Shown here piece after piece: positions 16,879 through 25,470 of a stretch of 64,000 nucleotides of DNA. The translations under genes were made by a program, and so were the position numbers. Each line of letters opens with the position of its first letter. Position 1 is the first letter of the stretch. This stretch comes from JBKECP01 sp047974765. GTDB taxonomy: Bacteria > Pseudomonadota > Gammaproteobacteria > Pseudomonadales > Halieaceae. The DNA lies in NCBI GenBank assembly GCA_047974765.1, contig JBKECP010000045.1:7877-71876 (forward strand). The letters run 5' to 3'. Below the pieces are notes generated by a model. The model made no database searches. It worked only from the letters and a program-made list of their open reading frames with translations, and had not been told where the DNA came from.

Positions 16879-18507
16879 TTGACAACAATATTCTTTGGCA
16901 AGACTCTCTCGGGGCCCTTCACAATCCCCTCAGGTATTGTGACCACGGCAGTATCCATTATTCAGCATGTTTTTGATCACATGCCCGAAGTGGGTATAGT
17001 CACAACCAAGAGCATCGGCCTGGCGCCCCGCCCCGGCTACCGTGAACCCGTGCTGAGTCAGTATGCGCCTGGCTGCTTCGTCAATGCCGTTGGTCTGACC
17101 AACCCTGGCGCCCATAAATCTGCCGAACTGATGGCCGGGCTGAAGATACCGCCAGACCGCTTTCTGCTGACCTCCATTTTTGGCGGCAGCGTGGAGGAAT
17201 TTGTTGAAGTCGCCAAAATTCTGGCTCCCGTTTCCGACGGTCTTGAATTAAACCTGTCCTGCCCCCACGCCAAAGGCTATGGCATGGCTATGGGTCAGGA
17301 TCCCGAAATGGTGCGTCAAATTGTGGCCGCAGTGAAAGCTGTCGTGGATATCCCTGTCATCCCCAAACTGACCCCCAACGCCCCTGATATTGCTGAAATT
17401 GCCCGGGCCGCCGCTGCCGGTGGTGCCGACGGCATCTGCGCTATCAACACCGTGGGCCCCGGCTATACCTCTGCCCACGGCCACCCGGTATTGAGTAACG
17501 GCGCTGGCGGTATGTCTGGCAAAGGTGTATTGCCCATCGGCCTGAAATGTGTCCGTGAAATAGCCGCCGCCACGGGCTTGCCAATTATTGGCTGCGGTGG
17601 CGTATCCAGCGGCGATGATGTACGCGCCTATATTAATGCAGGTGCAACTGTCGTTGGCGTAGGTTCAGCATTGATCGGGCTTGGTACTGATGAAATTGCC
17701 ACTTACTTTCGCTATCTTGCCACAGATTTTGATACCGGCAGCAATCGCGCCGGGAATTGTATCCACTACGATGTGGATATGAGCTTCCAGCCTGTCACCC
17801 TCGTAAGTAACGAGCGCATCTGTGAAGATATCTGCCTGCTCACCTTCGATCGCAAAATTAATATCCAGGCTGGTGAATTCATCTTTCTGTGGATCCCCGG
17901 CCTGGGCGAAAAACCCTTCTCGGCATTAAATGACACCCCTTTTTCACTGGCCGTCATCGATGTCGGTGAATTCACCCACGCTTTAATGGATCTACCTGTT
18001 GGCAGCCAGGCTTTTGTTCGTGGTCCCCACGGCATCCCGGTTGCACCGCCAGAGGATGCCCGTATTATGGCGGTGGCCGGTGGTACCGGCCTGGCGGCGG
18101 TCTACCAGATTGCCCGCGACTTTGGCAATGCAACCGTCTTTGCAGGTGCCCGCAGCGCCGACCGGCTCTACTTTGTCGATGAATGCACGCAGGTAGCCGA
18201 GGTTCATATCGCCACCGATGACGGCAGTGCTGGCTACCACGGAGTCGTCACTGAACTGCTGCGCGAGCAACTCCAGGCCATGAGTGCCGACGAGCGCAGC
18301 AAACTGATGTTCTACAATTGTGGTCCCGCCCCCATGGTGCACGCTGCCGAACAAGTTCAGCGCAGCTTTTGCAAAAGCGAACAGATTTTCAGCTCTATTG
18401 ATTACCTGACTAAGTGTGGAGTGGGTATCTGTGGTGCCTGTGCCACCCCTGATGGCCGCCGTCTCTGTGTCGATGGTCCTTTTCTGGCAAGTGAGATGGG
18501 GGGCTGA
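16879..18507 (+). CDS. Single-chain dihydroorotate dehydrogenase (PyrD-PyrK fusion)
   Basis: 542 residues. Residues 1 to about 300 are a class 1B-like dihydroorotate dehydrogenase barrel: catalytic NLSCPH with Cys, PVIPKLTPN, GADGICAINT and an FMN phosphate site (GCGGVSSGDDV...GVGSALI). Residues from about 305 to 542 are a PyrK-like electron-transfer module: flavin-binding segment, NAD-binding GGTGLAAVYQIA, and the [2Fe-2S] cysteines in KCGVGICGAC-x-C-xDGPF. Normally PyrD-B and PyrK are separate subunits that pass electrons from orotate formation to NAD+. The start appears to be TTG 16879; no in-frame ATG is nearby. Gammaproteobacteria usually use quinone-dependent class 2 PyrD, so this may be an additional or replacement enzyme. 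A different pyrimidine-related substrate is not excluded. Confidence 0.82.
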   Translation: MTTIFFGKTLSGPFTIPSGIVTTAVSIIQHVFDHMPEVGIVTTKSIGLAPRPGYREPVLSQYAPGCFVNAVGLTNPGAHKSAELMAGLKIPPDRFLLTSIFGGSVEEFVEVAKILAPVSDGLELNLSCPHAKGYGMAMGQDPEMVRQIVAAVKAVVDIPVIPKLTPNAPDIAEIARAAAAGGADGICAINTVGPGYTSAHGHPVLSNGAGGMSGKGVLPIGLKCVREIAAATGLPIIGCGGVSSGDDVRAYINAGATVVGVGSALIGLGTDEIATYFRYLATDFDTGSNRAGNCIHYDVDMSFQPVTLVSNERICEDICLLTFDRKINIQAGEFIFLWIPGLGEKPFSALNDTPFSLAVIDVGEFTHALMDLPVGSQAFVRGPHGIPVAPPEDARIMAVAGGTGLAAVYQIARDFGNATVFAGARSADRLYFVDECTQVAEVHIATDDGSAGYHGVVTELLREQLQAMSADERSKLMFYNCGPAPMVHAAEQVQRSFCKSEQIFSSIDYLTKCGVGICGACATPDGRRLCVDGPFLASEMGG

Positions 18508-18539
18508 CCCGCCCGCCCTGGCAAGCTATCCTGTCTCTG

Positions 18540-18567
18540 TAAGCGGCATTAAATATCTGCCGACTTA
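18540..18567. repeat. Intergenic hairpin repeat, copy 3
   Basis: AAG-CGGCA, loop TTAAATATC, TGCCGACTT, a stem with one bulge, 33 bp downstream of the PyrD-PyrK stop. Same core and loop type as the other copies. Confidence 0.55.
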
Positions 18568-18653
18568 ACAAACAGAGGTTGTATTTACACAATGCAACCG
18601 GAATTTTTATGGTCATTCGACTTTCACGTCATTCGACAAGGCAAACGGACCCA

Positions 18654-20027
18654 ATGAGTCAAGGTATCTACAACGCACCCTGGGAAAAAGCATTTGATCG
18701 TCTGCTGACCCCACTGGAAGAGTTTATTCACCGCCAAACCACATCAGGCGTACTGTTAATGGTCTGCGCAGTGATTGCTCTGATTATCGCCAACAGTCCG
18801 CTGGCGGACAGCTATCAGCACTTTTTACACACCCCCATCAGCCTGAGTTTTGGTGAACACAGCTTTTCACTTTCCATCCATCACTGGATCAATGAACTGC
18901 TGATGGCCTTTTTTTTCCTGGTAATGGGCCTGGAACTGAAACGCGAACTGCTGGTGGGAGAGCTTGCCTCTCCCAGCCAGGCCATGCTGCCCATTGTCGC
19001 AGCTATTGGCGGCATGGTACTGCCCGCACTGGCATACTATGCACTTAACAGCAGCGGCCATACGGCTGCTGGCTGGGGCATACCAATGGCCACCGATATT
19101 GCCTTTGCCGTTGGCGCCCTCAGCCTGCTTGGGGCGCGGGTGCCCAAATCTCTACTGACATTTCTGATTGCCCTGGCAATTGTCGACGACCTCGGCGCCG
19201 TTGCCGTTATCGCCCTGTTCTACTCCAGCAATCTGAGTTTTACCGCGCTGTTGTACGTTGCTGTCTGCACCGGTTTACTGGTCTGCCTGAACGCTATCGG
19301 AGTGCGCCGCACTCTGCCCTACGCCATTGTTGGCACTTTATTATGGCTGGCTATGCTGGCCAGCGGCATTCACGCCACCATCGCCGGGGTTATTATCGCT
19401 TTTTGCATACCGATTCACCCCAAATTTGAGCCAAAAACCTTTATTGATAAAGTGGAAAAAACCTCCAAACAGATGCGTAAAGTTGTCTGGGACAACCCCG
19501 ATATTATTCGCAACAACCGTTTCCGGGCACTGGTTACCTCACTGGAAAACGGGGTCAATCTGGTACAGGCACCTGCACAGCGAGCGGAAATTGCCCTCCA
19601 CCTGCCAGTAGCTTATCTCATCATTCCTGTCTTTGCCCTGGCCAACGCTGGTATTCCTATCGATTTTGCCAACTTTGGCAACTACCTCAGCAACAGTGTC
19701 AGTCTGGGTATTATTTGCGGCTTGCTGCTGGGCAAACCACTGGGCATTCTCTGTTTTACCTGGCTGGCTCTCAAATTGGGCTGGGCCAGACTGCCCCCCG
19801 ATCTGAACATGGGTCATATTGCTGGCGTAGGACTGCTCGCAGGCATTGGTTTTACCATGTCAATCTTTATCGCCGACCTCGGCTTTATTGATTACCCTGA
19901 TGATCTGCTGATGGCTAAAACCGGTATTTTACTGGCTTCACTGATAGCCGGACTGGGGGGCTACTTTTTATTGCGCACGCTGGGCTCACCCAACAGTCAG
20001 AGTAAGCCAGACGTGCTGCAACACTAA
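18654..20027 (+). CDS. nhaA: Na+/H+ antiporter NhaA
   Basis: Inner-membrane antiporter exporting Na+ (or Li+) in exchange for protons. About 457 residues, a little longer than E. coli NhaA. Diagnostic segments: MAFFFLVMGLELKRELLVGEL, IPMATDIAFAVGALSLLG, and DDLGAVAVIALFYSS with the ion-binding Asp pair, then GIHATIAGVIIAFCIP. The N-terminus is placed at ATG 18654 (MSQGIYNAPWEKAFDRL); ATG 18609 is an in-frame alternative 15 codons upstream. Neither has a strong ribosome site. It stands alone on the plus strand. A sodium exporter fits a saline habitat. Confidence 0.93.
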   Translation: MSQGIYNAPWEKAFDRLLTPLEEFIHRQTTSGVLLMVCAVIALIIANSPLADSYQHFLHTPISLSFGEHSFSLSIHHWINELLMAFFFLVMGLELKRELLVGELASPSQAMLPIVAAIGGMVLPALAYYALNSSGHTAAGWGIPMATDIAFAVGALSLLGARVPKSLLTFLIALAIVDDLGAVAVIALFYSSNLSFTALLYVAVCTGLLVCLNAIGVRRTLPYAIVGTLLWLAMLASGIHATIAGVIIAFCIPIHPKFEPKTFIDKVEKTSKQMRKVVWDNPDIIRNNRFRALVTSLENGVNLVQAPAQRAEIALHLPVAYLIIPVFALANAGIPIDFANFGNYLSNSVSLGIICGLLLGKPLGILCFTWLALKLGWARLPPDLNMGHIAGVGLLAGIGFTMSIFIADLGFIDYPDDLLMAKTGILLASLIAGLGGYFLLRTLGSPNSQSKPDVLQH

Positions 20028-20084
20028 AAATATACCAACCTTTATAGCAGCTTATAACAACGCTTCATTAACGGAAAACTCTGC

Positions 20085-20843
20085 ATGTCATCAACATCCC
20101 GACTCAACGGCAAAGTTGCCATCGTTACTGGCGGCGCCAAAAATCTGGGCGGTTTGATCAGCCGGGATCTGGCCAGTCTCGGCGCCAATGTCGTCATCCA
20201 TTTCAACAGCGATGCCGCCAGAACAGAAGCCGAAAAAAACGCTGCTATTATCGCTGCCATGGGTCGTGAAACTTTGCTGGTGCAAAGTGATCTGACCCTC
20301 CCGTCCAATATGGCCGCACTGTTCGATCAGACCACAGAAAAATTTGGCAGTATTGATATCGCCATCAATACCGTTGGCAAGGTACTGCGTAAACCTATTA
20401 CTGATACCAGTGAAGCTGAATTTGATTCGATGATGGACATCAACGCCAAATCTGCTTTTTTCTTCATCAAGGAAGCCGGCCAACGCCTCAATGACAATGG
20501 CAGTATTGTTACCATTCTGACCTCATTGTTGGCTGCCTTTACCGGTGGTTACGCCACCTACGCCGGTGCCAAAGCACCGGTAGAGCATTTTACCCGTGCG
20601 GCAGCCAAAGAATTTGGTGAACGCGGTATTTCAGTGAGTGCGGTTGCGCCAGGCCCGATGGATACCCCTTTCTTCTATGCTGAAGAAACGCCGGAACGGG
20701 TGGAATATCTCAAGTCACAGGCCATGCACAACCGCTTGACCAATATTGAAGATATTGCTCCGCTGGTAAAATTTCTGGTGACCGAAGGCGGCTGGGTAAC
20801 TGGTCAGACTATTTTTGCCAACGGTGGCTTTACCACCCGCTGA
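20085..20843 (+). CDS. Short-chain dehydrogenase/reductase (SDR)
   Basis: 252-residue Rossmann-fold NAD(P)-dependent oxidoreductase. The nucleotide-binding motif is TGGAKNLGG near residue 16, the structural NTVG replaces the usual NNAG, the catalytic Ser is in TILTS, and the YATYAGAK stretch gives Tyr and Lys. PGPMDTPF and the C-terminal TGQTIFANGG are typical of classical SDRs close to FabG-like enzymes. The substrate is unknown. It follows nhaA by 57 bp and is probably expressed with it or alone. Confidence 0.87.
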   Translation: MSSTSRLNGKVAIVTGGAKNLGGLISRDLASLGANVVIHFNSDAARTEAEKNAAIIAAMGRETLLVQSDLTLPSNMAALFDQTTEKFGSIDIAINTVGKVLRKPITDTSEAEFDSMMDINAKSAFFFIKEAGQRLNDNGSIVTILTSLLAAFTGGYATYAGAKAPVEHFTRAAAKEFGERGISVSAVAPGPMDTPFFYAEETPERVEYLKSQAMHNRLTNIEDIAPLVKFLVTEGGWVTGQTIFANGGFTTR

Positions 20844-21085
20844 GGGCCAAAACGGCCCGCGATGCGTCTGCTTTCACAAGCCTATTGATAGTGAATTTAA
20901 GCAGGCGGATGAATGATGGCTGCCTATGGGCCGCCGTCACCCCTGCGGGGCTGCGCCGCATTGCGGCTTGTTTCAAATTGCTGCGCAATTTGTCGAACCA
21001 GGCTGGCGATTCTCATCCAGCCCAGACCAGCCAGATACCAAAACGGCCCGCGATAACGGCCCGCGATGCGGGCCGTTTTGGTATC
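20844..21085. other. Structured non-coding stretch with triplicated GGCCCGCGAT motif
   Basis: No real gene. AACGGCCCGCGAT occurs at 20852, 21041 and 21054. Several hairpins are visible: CAAATTGC-TGC-GCAATTTG (20974-20992), CCCCTGCGGGG near 20940, and the long inverted repeat below. Conceptual translation gives a run of the kind often called as a spurious protein next to tRNA genes in marine gammaproteobacteria, so this is probably a repeat family. Confidence 0.5.

Positions 21086-21088
<3 letters not shown>
21031..21088. terminator. Long inverted repeat ending in the tRNA-Val CCA tail; nested terminator
   Basis: CCAGATACCAAAACGGCCCG (21031-21050) pairs perfectly with 21069-21088, around a 16-18 nt loop. 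Nested inside, AACGGCCCGC-GAT-GCGGGCCGTT (21054-21076) followed by TT forms a compact plus-strand intrinsic terminator. On the minus strand the structure begins directly at the CCA end of the tRNA. Confidence 0.65.
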
Positions 21089-21162
<74 letters not shown>

Positions 21163-21227
21163 GAAGAGGTGGCGCATTATAAGCAGACACCAGAATTTCC
21201 TCAACCAGGATTTTCAGGCTGTAGCTT

Positions 21228-22241
21228 TCAGTCAAGCTGGCTGACCAGGTGCATTTGCCAACGGCTGCGCCAGTCCCGGGCAAGCAGAGGCTTGAGGGCG
21301 AGCATGCCAACGCAACCAATATTTTTCTCCAGATAATCCATCTCTGTCAGGCGCTCTTCAATACCTTCGCCACCACCGACAGCAAAGCCCTGCTGGCGCA
21401 TCATCAGTACACCTTTAGTGCGCATACCCAGCTCTGTATACAGGCGCAGATAGCACAGCATGTCAGCCAGTACCGAGCCGTCAAAGCGCTCACGCAAACC
21501 TGTCAGAAATTCACCCATCCGGGAGCCACTGACTTCACCTGAGCGCAACAGTTCAATCAGGGCAAGGTCACCATCGAGTCCCTGTTGCAGCCAGCTTCGC
21601 ATAGCGTGGGCACTTTGCAAAAAAACCAGTACCAAAAAAGCAGGCAAACAACTAACCACCAGCAGGGTAAGAGTAATTGGTGACAGATAAAAGCGGTTAA
21701 AGAGCCAATGCAGACTGAGTGCCATCAACAGTCCTGGCAGGCAATAAATAATATTTTTTCGACGATTGCGTTCACTGAACAGTTGGGTGGCAATAGCAAA
21801 AACCGCTGTTACACCGCCGTGCATGATGGCGGTACCAAATCCTCGGACCAGCCAAACAACCTGGGGCATCGACTTTAGCGTCATCACATAGTAGAGATTT
21901 TCAACAATCGCAAAGCCCGCACCAACAGCAAAACCAAGAATGGCTGCATCCACTAAAAAGCCAATTCGATGCTGCCGAAAAAGCCACAGCACAATAGCCG
22001 CCTTCACACTTTCTTCCAGCAGAGGAATCAGCCAGTAGGAAGAAAATACACTGAGCTGCTCCAAATGCAGCATATGTATACCGGCGATAACACAAAGCAG
22101 GCCAACAACACCGCCCATAACCGTCACCTCACAAACCAGCCGCAAAGGAACCAGACGAAAACCGTCCATCCACCGCAGCATGATGAGGAAAAAAAGTACC
22201 GGGATAGTGCCCAGCAAGAAACTGATACTACTACTGGCCAT
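21228..22241 (-). CDS. PrsW-type intramembrane metalloprotease
   Basis: About 337 residues, with roughly 7-8 membrane segments in the first 210 residues and a soluble tail of about 120. PrsW-family motifs, numbered from ATG 22241: EESVK (76-80), GAGFAIVENLYY (107-118), His141 in MHGGVTAVFA, and His178 in LHWLFN. In Bacillus subtilis PrsW makes the first cut in anti-sigma factor RsiW. Here it lies directly downstream of, and co-oriented with, an anti-sigma-like gene and an ECF sigma factor (116 bp gap), which makes the anti-sigma protein the obvious candidate substrate. The family has other members of unknown role, so this is inference. The start could also be the upstream in-frame codon at 22280. 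Confidence 0.78.
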   Translation of the reverse strand: MASSSISFLLGTIPVLFFLIMLRWMDGFRLVPLRLVCEVTVMGGVVGLLCVIAGIHMLHLEQLSVFSSYWLIPLLEESVKAAIVLWLFRQHRIGFLVDAAILGFAVGAGFAIVENLYYVMTLKSMPQVVWLVRGFGTAIMHGGVTAVFAIATQLFSERNRRKNIIYCLPGLLMALSLHWLFNRFYLSPITLTLLVVSCLPAFLVLVFLQSAHAMRSWLQQGLDGDLALIELLRSGEVSGSRMGEFLTGLRERFDGSVLADMLCYLRLYTELGMRTKGVLMMRQQGFAVGGGEGIEERLTEMDYLEKNIGCVGMLALKPLLARDWRSRWQMHLVSQLD

Positions 22242-22357
22242 AGCCTTGCGCTCACTGCATGGGTGTTGCTGATACGCCATTTGCCCGATTTATCGGCATG
22301 CTTTTGTTCCCAAAAAGGGCAGCCCAAAGGCCGCCTATGCGAGAACTGCCGTCAGGA

Positions 22358-23173
22358 TCAACCCGGGCCGATTATCAACTCATTAACAGGCTGGCCGTCG
22401 CGCTGCAGGGCAATGCGAATTTGGGGAGCAAGTATCAGGTCTTGTGCATATTCACCATCCGTAGTGACCGGCTCAAGCATGAACCGTTTGCGCCAACTCC
22501 CATCAACTGCCATCCGCAACTGCTCACCTGCAGCGCTCCGACCAATCGTTACAGCAGCATCAGTGTGATTTATCTTCCATTGCCAGCCACTGCCAGCGAT
22601 TTCCAGTACCAGATTACTCAGTGGTATGGAGGCGTCCAACTCCAGATCCAGGACAAGCTGATCGTTATCGCGTATCAGTGTCGCGCTGCCATCCAGTTCA
22701 GCCCAATGCCAGCGCCGACGTTCAATCAGCTTGTCTGTATCCAGTAGTGAACCCGACATCCATGCCTGCATACCAGCTTCTACTGTGTGATCCTCAAGCA
22801 GATGCATACTCAGGCTCACCGCCATAATCAGACTCGCAGCCAGTGCCATGCCCACCACCCAGTTTACCGCCGGACGTGGCATCTCCGGTATACGGCGACG
22901 CTCCTGTACATACCCCTGTTTATCAACGCGTCCACTCTCACAGGACAATATGCTGAAACAGCCAAGTTCGGATTTAATATTTGCAGCCAACTGCGGTGGC
23001 ACATCTATCAACGGCAAGTCATCCAGGCGGGATTTAAGATCACCAAGTTCAGCCAGCAAAATACCAGCCTCAGATGAATCGGCAAATTCATCCTGCAACT
23101 GCTGCCATTCATGTGGCGACAACACACCATCAAAACCTGCCTGCAAACGGAGTTTGTCAGCATCACTCAACAC
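22358..23173 (-). CDS. Membrane-anchored anti-sigma-like protein
   Basis: About 271 residues. An N-terminal cytoplasmic helical domain (about 1-100), one membrane segment (NWVVGMALAASLIMAVSLSM, about 105-125), and a C-terminal extracytoplasmic domain of about 145 residues that is beta-rich. It lacks the HxxxCxxC zinc anti-sigma motif, so the assignment rests on topology and on position immediately after an ECF sigma gene. A GTG at 23173, 7 bases after a perfect GGAGG, overlaps the sigma gene's 3' end by 11 bp, so translation is coupled. It would hold the sigma factor at the membrane until cleaved, perhaps by the PrsW-like protease next door. No homologue is recognised. Confidence 0.65.
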   Translation of the reverse strand: MLSDADKLRLQAGFDGVLSPHEWQQLQDEFADSSEAGILLAELGDLKSRLDDLPLIDVPPQLAANIKSELGCFSILSCESGRVDKQGYVQERRRIPEMPRPAVNWVVGMALAASLIMAVSLSMHLLEDHTVEAGMQAWMSGSLLDTDKLIERRRWHWAELDGSATLIRDNDQLVLDLELDASIPLSNLVLEIAGSGWQWKINHTDAAVTIGRSAAGEQLRMAVDGSWRKRFMLEPVTTDGEYAQDLILAPQIRIALQRDGQPVNELIIGPG

Positions 23174-23720
23174 GGCCCATACCTCCTTCAAACAGATCGC
23201 GCAGCCTGCACCGTGCTTCAAACAGACGCGACTTCACTGTTTTTTCCGGTATTGACAAAATTTCAGATATTTCATCGTATGAACATTCTGAAAAATGTCG
23301 CAATACGATGACTGCCCGGTGCTCATCACTCAGCTGCATCACTGTGTTTTGTACCTGATCCTGAATTTGTGCCTGATGTAACGCGCTCTGTGGATCCCCC
23401 CCCTGAGCCATTAGACAGTCATCCGTACCATGTACGTCATGGGGTCGCCGTTTCCAGTCCGCAGCCTGATTGATTCCGATACGATACAACCAGCTGAAAA
23501 AAACATGCTCTGACCGAAAACTGTGCAGCTTTTCAAACGCTCTGACAAAAGTTATCTGCGTGACATCTGCCGCATCGTCTACATCGCCAAGCATACGAAA
23601 TGCCATTCTGTAGATAACGCCGTGATAAAGCTCCACAAGCTCCCCCAACGCCTCTGCATCCCCCTGCTGCCCCCGTTTAACCAATCGGCCATCCCTGGCC
23701 CGTTCCCACTCCCTATTCAC
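23163..23720 (-). CDS. ECF (group 4) RNA polymerase sigma factor
   Basis: About 185 residues. Region 2 is seen in ELYHGVIYRMAFRMLGDVDDAADVTQITFVRAFEKL followed by SWLYRIGIN (its key parts: RMLGD, DVTQ, F.RA), and region 4 in LRHFSECSYDEISEILSIPEKTVKSRLFEAR, a helix-turn-helix. The linker is short, as in ECF factors with no region 3. The frame is open to 23783, but the first 21 codons there come from an A/T homopolymer-rich stretch, so GTG 23720 is preferred. It is followed by an overlapping anti-sigma-like gene and preceded by a partner-switching triplet, on the same strand. The target promoter is unknown. Confidence 0.87.
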   Translation of the reverse strand: MNREWERARDGRLVKRGQQGDAEALGELVELYHGVIYRMAFRMLGDVDDAADVTQITFVRAFEKLHSFRSEHVFFSWLYRIGINQAADWKRRPHDVHGTDDCLMAQGGDPQSALHQAQIQDQVQNTVMQLSDEHRAVIVLRHFSECSYDEISEILSIPEKTVKSRLFEARCRLRDLFEGGMGRVE

Positions 23721-23798
23721 AAGTACGCTGCCAGAGCAAAAAAGTTGGAAAAAAAATAATTTTTTCTTCACGGGGAAACCCACTGAAACAGATACCTG

Positions 23799-24104
23799 TC
23801 ATATTGGCCCCCATTCATCTGCGGGAAGCACCTCAAACAACATGTCAAAACCGGAATAATGAAGAATCTCAAGGATATGCGGATTTACCTGAATCAACCG
23901 GAGACCACCACCACAGCCAACCAGGCGCTTATGTGATTTCAACATCACCCCAAGACCAGCACTGGAGATATAATCCAGCGCCAGCATGTCGATATCCACA
24001 TGCCCGACAAGCTCCTCAAAATAGGGCTCGGCATGTGCTGTAGCAGCAGCATCAAAACGGCCAACAAGACGAATTCCGCTATCGAGCGGGTAAACCTCAA
24101 ACAT
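23799..24104 (-). CDS. STAS-domain anti-anti-sigma factor (RsbV/SpoIIAA-like)
   Basis: 101 residues, a whole STAS domain. The phosphorylation loop is DYISSAGLGVM at 44-54, with the conserved Ser pair just before Ala-Gly. In partner switching, the unphosphorylated form binds the HATPase kinase and frees that kinase's other partner. Its start overlaps the upstream kinase gene by 8 bp (the two overlap in the pattern of coupled genes), and the ECF sigma gene follows after about 80 bp. Confidence 0.88.
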   Translation of the reverse strand: MFEVYPLDSGIRLVGRFDAAATAHAEPYFEELVGHVDIDMLALDYISSAGLGVMLKSHKRLVGCGGGLRLIQVNPHILEILHYSGFDMLFEVLPADEWGPI

Positions 24105-24516
24105 GGTGTATTGACTCCGTGGTTACACTGAAACTGAAGGTGCTGTTCCAGTTGTGATATTGATAATGTAGCGGACCAACCAGGCTGCGCACCAAATGCA
24201 AACCAAGCCCCCCTACCTCACGCTCACTCAGCGGCCGGGATGTATCCACCGGCGCGACTGTTGCCGGATCAAAAGGTGTATCGACACCGTGATCTGTCAG
24301 GCTCACCTGGATAACACCTTCACTCAAGGTCATTTCCAGTGAGATTTGCTGTATCGTGCTATTGCTGTGGCACAGCATATTCACAAATAATTCTTCAGTG
24401 GCAAGATCAACTTTGTAGGCCAGCGCTGTCGACAACCCGTGCCTGGCAAACCAGGCTTCACGGCTTGCAACAATGCGCTCAAGCTCTGCCAGCTCTCTGT
24501 CCAGTATCAGCTTCAT
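24097..24516 (-). CDS. HATPase_c serine kinase/anti-sigma factor (RsbW/SpoIIAB-like)
   Basis: 139 residues, GHKL fold. N-box TEELFVNMLCH near residue 46, G1-like DHGVDTPFDP near 74, and G2-like GGLGLHLVRSL near 102. This pattern is that of Ser protein kinases of partner-switching systems, which phosphorylate a STAS protein. It lies between the PP2C phosphatase gene (60 bp upstream) and its likely STAS substrate (8-bp overlap). Whether it also binds the adjacent sigma factor, as RsbW binds SigB, is open; ECF factors are not known as typical clients. Confidence 0.87.
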   Translation of the reverse strand: MKLILDRELAELERIVASREAWFARHGLSTALAYKVDLATEELFVNMLCHSNSTIQQISLEMTLSEGVIQVSLTDHGVDTPFDPATVAPVDTSRPLSEREVGGLGLHLVRSLVGPLHYQYHNWNSTFSFSVTTESIHHV

Positions 24517-24576
24517 ACTTATTCACTGCGTCTGCACAAACTCATAAAATGCCATTTTTGATACTCAAAACTGTAT

Positions 24577-25344
24577 TTACTTTTCACCTGTCGACACCCG
24601 CCTGACCAGCACGATAGTCAGATCATCCTGCTGGTCTGCATTACCACCAAATTGCGTCAACTGCGCCAGCAGATAGTCAGACAGATCTGCCATCGGACCA
24701 CCGGACCACCGCCGGAACAGGGCCGCAACCCGCTCACGGCCAAAAATTTCCCCTGAACCTTCGTACTCATAGACACCATCAGACAGCACCGCCAGAATGT
24801 CGCCCGGTGCCAATACCAGCTCACGCGCAGGCCCTGCACAATCAACCGTCATCGTACCCAGCGGGAAGATGGTCGGGCCGTACCACTGGCATGTGGTGGT
24901 GGCTGCCTGATAGTGAAGGATCGGCCCCTGGCCAGCAGAGAAATAACGGATGCGATGCGATAAAGGATCAAGAAAACCGGCAAAAGCGGTTACAAAGCGA
25001 TCGTCGGGCAAATCCTCATCCAGTTGGTTATTAACGTGAATATAGGCTTCGTCGAGGTCTGCACCCACCCGGAAAGCAACGCGAAACATGGCCTGCATCT
25101 GGGTCGCACAAAGGGCCGGACCAAAGCCGTGGCCGGTGGCATCACCCAACAGGATAAAAACACCCTGCTCCAGAGCAACCAGATCGAACATATCGCCCCC
25201 TGTATCCTCAGCCGGACGCAGGCAGCCATACATATCATAGCCCTGCACAAGCGGCATATGAGGCGGCAAAATACTCATCTGTATATCGCGGGCAGCGGCT
25301 ATATCATCTGCACGCAAAGTCACTGTTGGTGCTGACTCACCCAT
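24577..25344 (-). CDS. PP2C-type Ser/Thr phosphatase (RsbU/SpoIIE-like)
   Basis: About 255 residues. An N-terminal helical linker with ARDIQMSILPP leads into a PPM/SpoIIE phosphatase domain: TGGDMFDL (metal-binding Asp), LGDATGHGFGPA, SAGQGP, LSDGVYEYEG and QDDLTIVLV at the C-terminus. No receiver, PAS or membrane segment is present, so its input must come from another protein. It is first in the phosphatase-kinase-STAS-sigma order and would dephosphorylate the STAS protein. Two starts 15 bp apart are possible (25359, 25344). Confidence 0.88.
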   Translation of the reverse strand: MGESAPTVTLRADDIAAARDIQMSILPPHMPLVQGYDMYGCLRPAEDTGGDMFDLVALEQGVFILLGDATGHGFGPALCATQMQAMFRVAFRVGADLDEAYIHVNNQLDEDLPDDRFVTAFAGFLDPLSHRIRYFSAGQGPILHYQAATTTCQWYGPTIFPLGTMTVDCAGPARELVLAPGDILAVLSDGVYEYEGSGEIFGRERVAALFRRWSGGPMADLSDYLLAQLTQFGGNADQQDDLTIVLVRRVSTGEK

Positions 25345-25470
25345 CCAGCACTCCCCCAACCCGCAAGACTAGCGAGAACTAATTTTTATTAATGTAAAAA
25401 CGCCAGTTACAAGAGAATAATAGTGCCTGCGCCGGGGAAAATAAAAGCGGGAATTAAATCTCCCTTTCCG

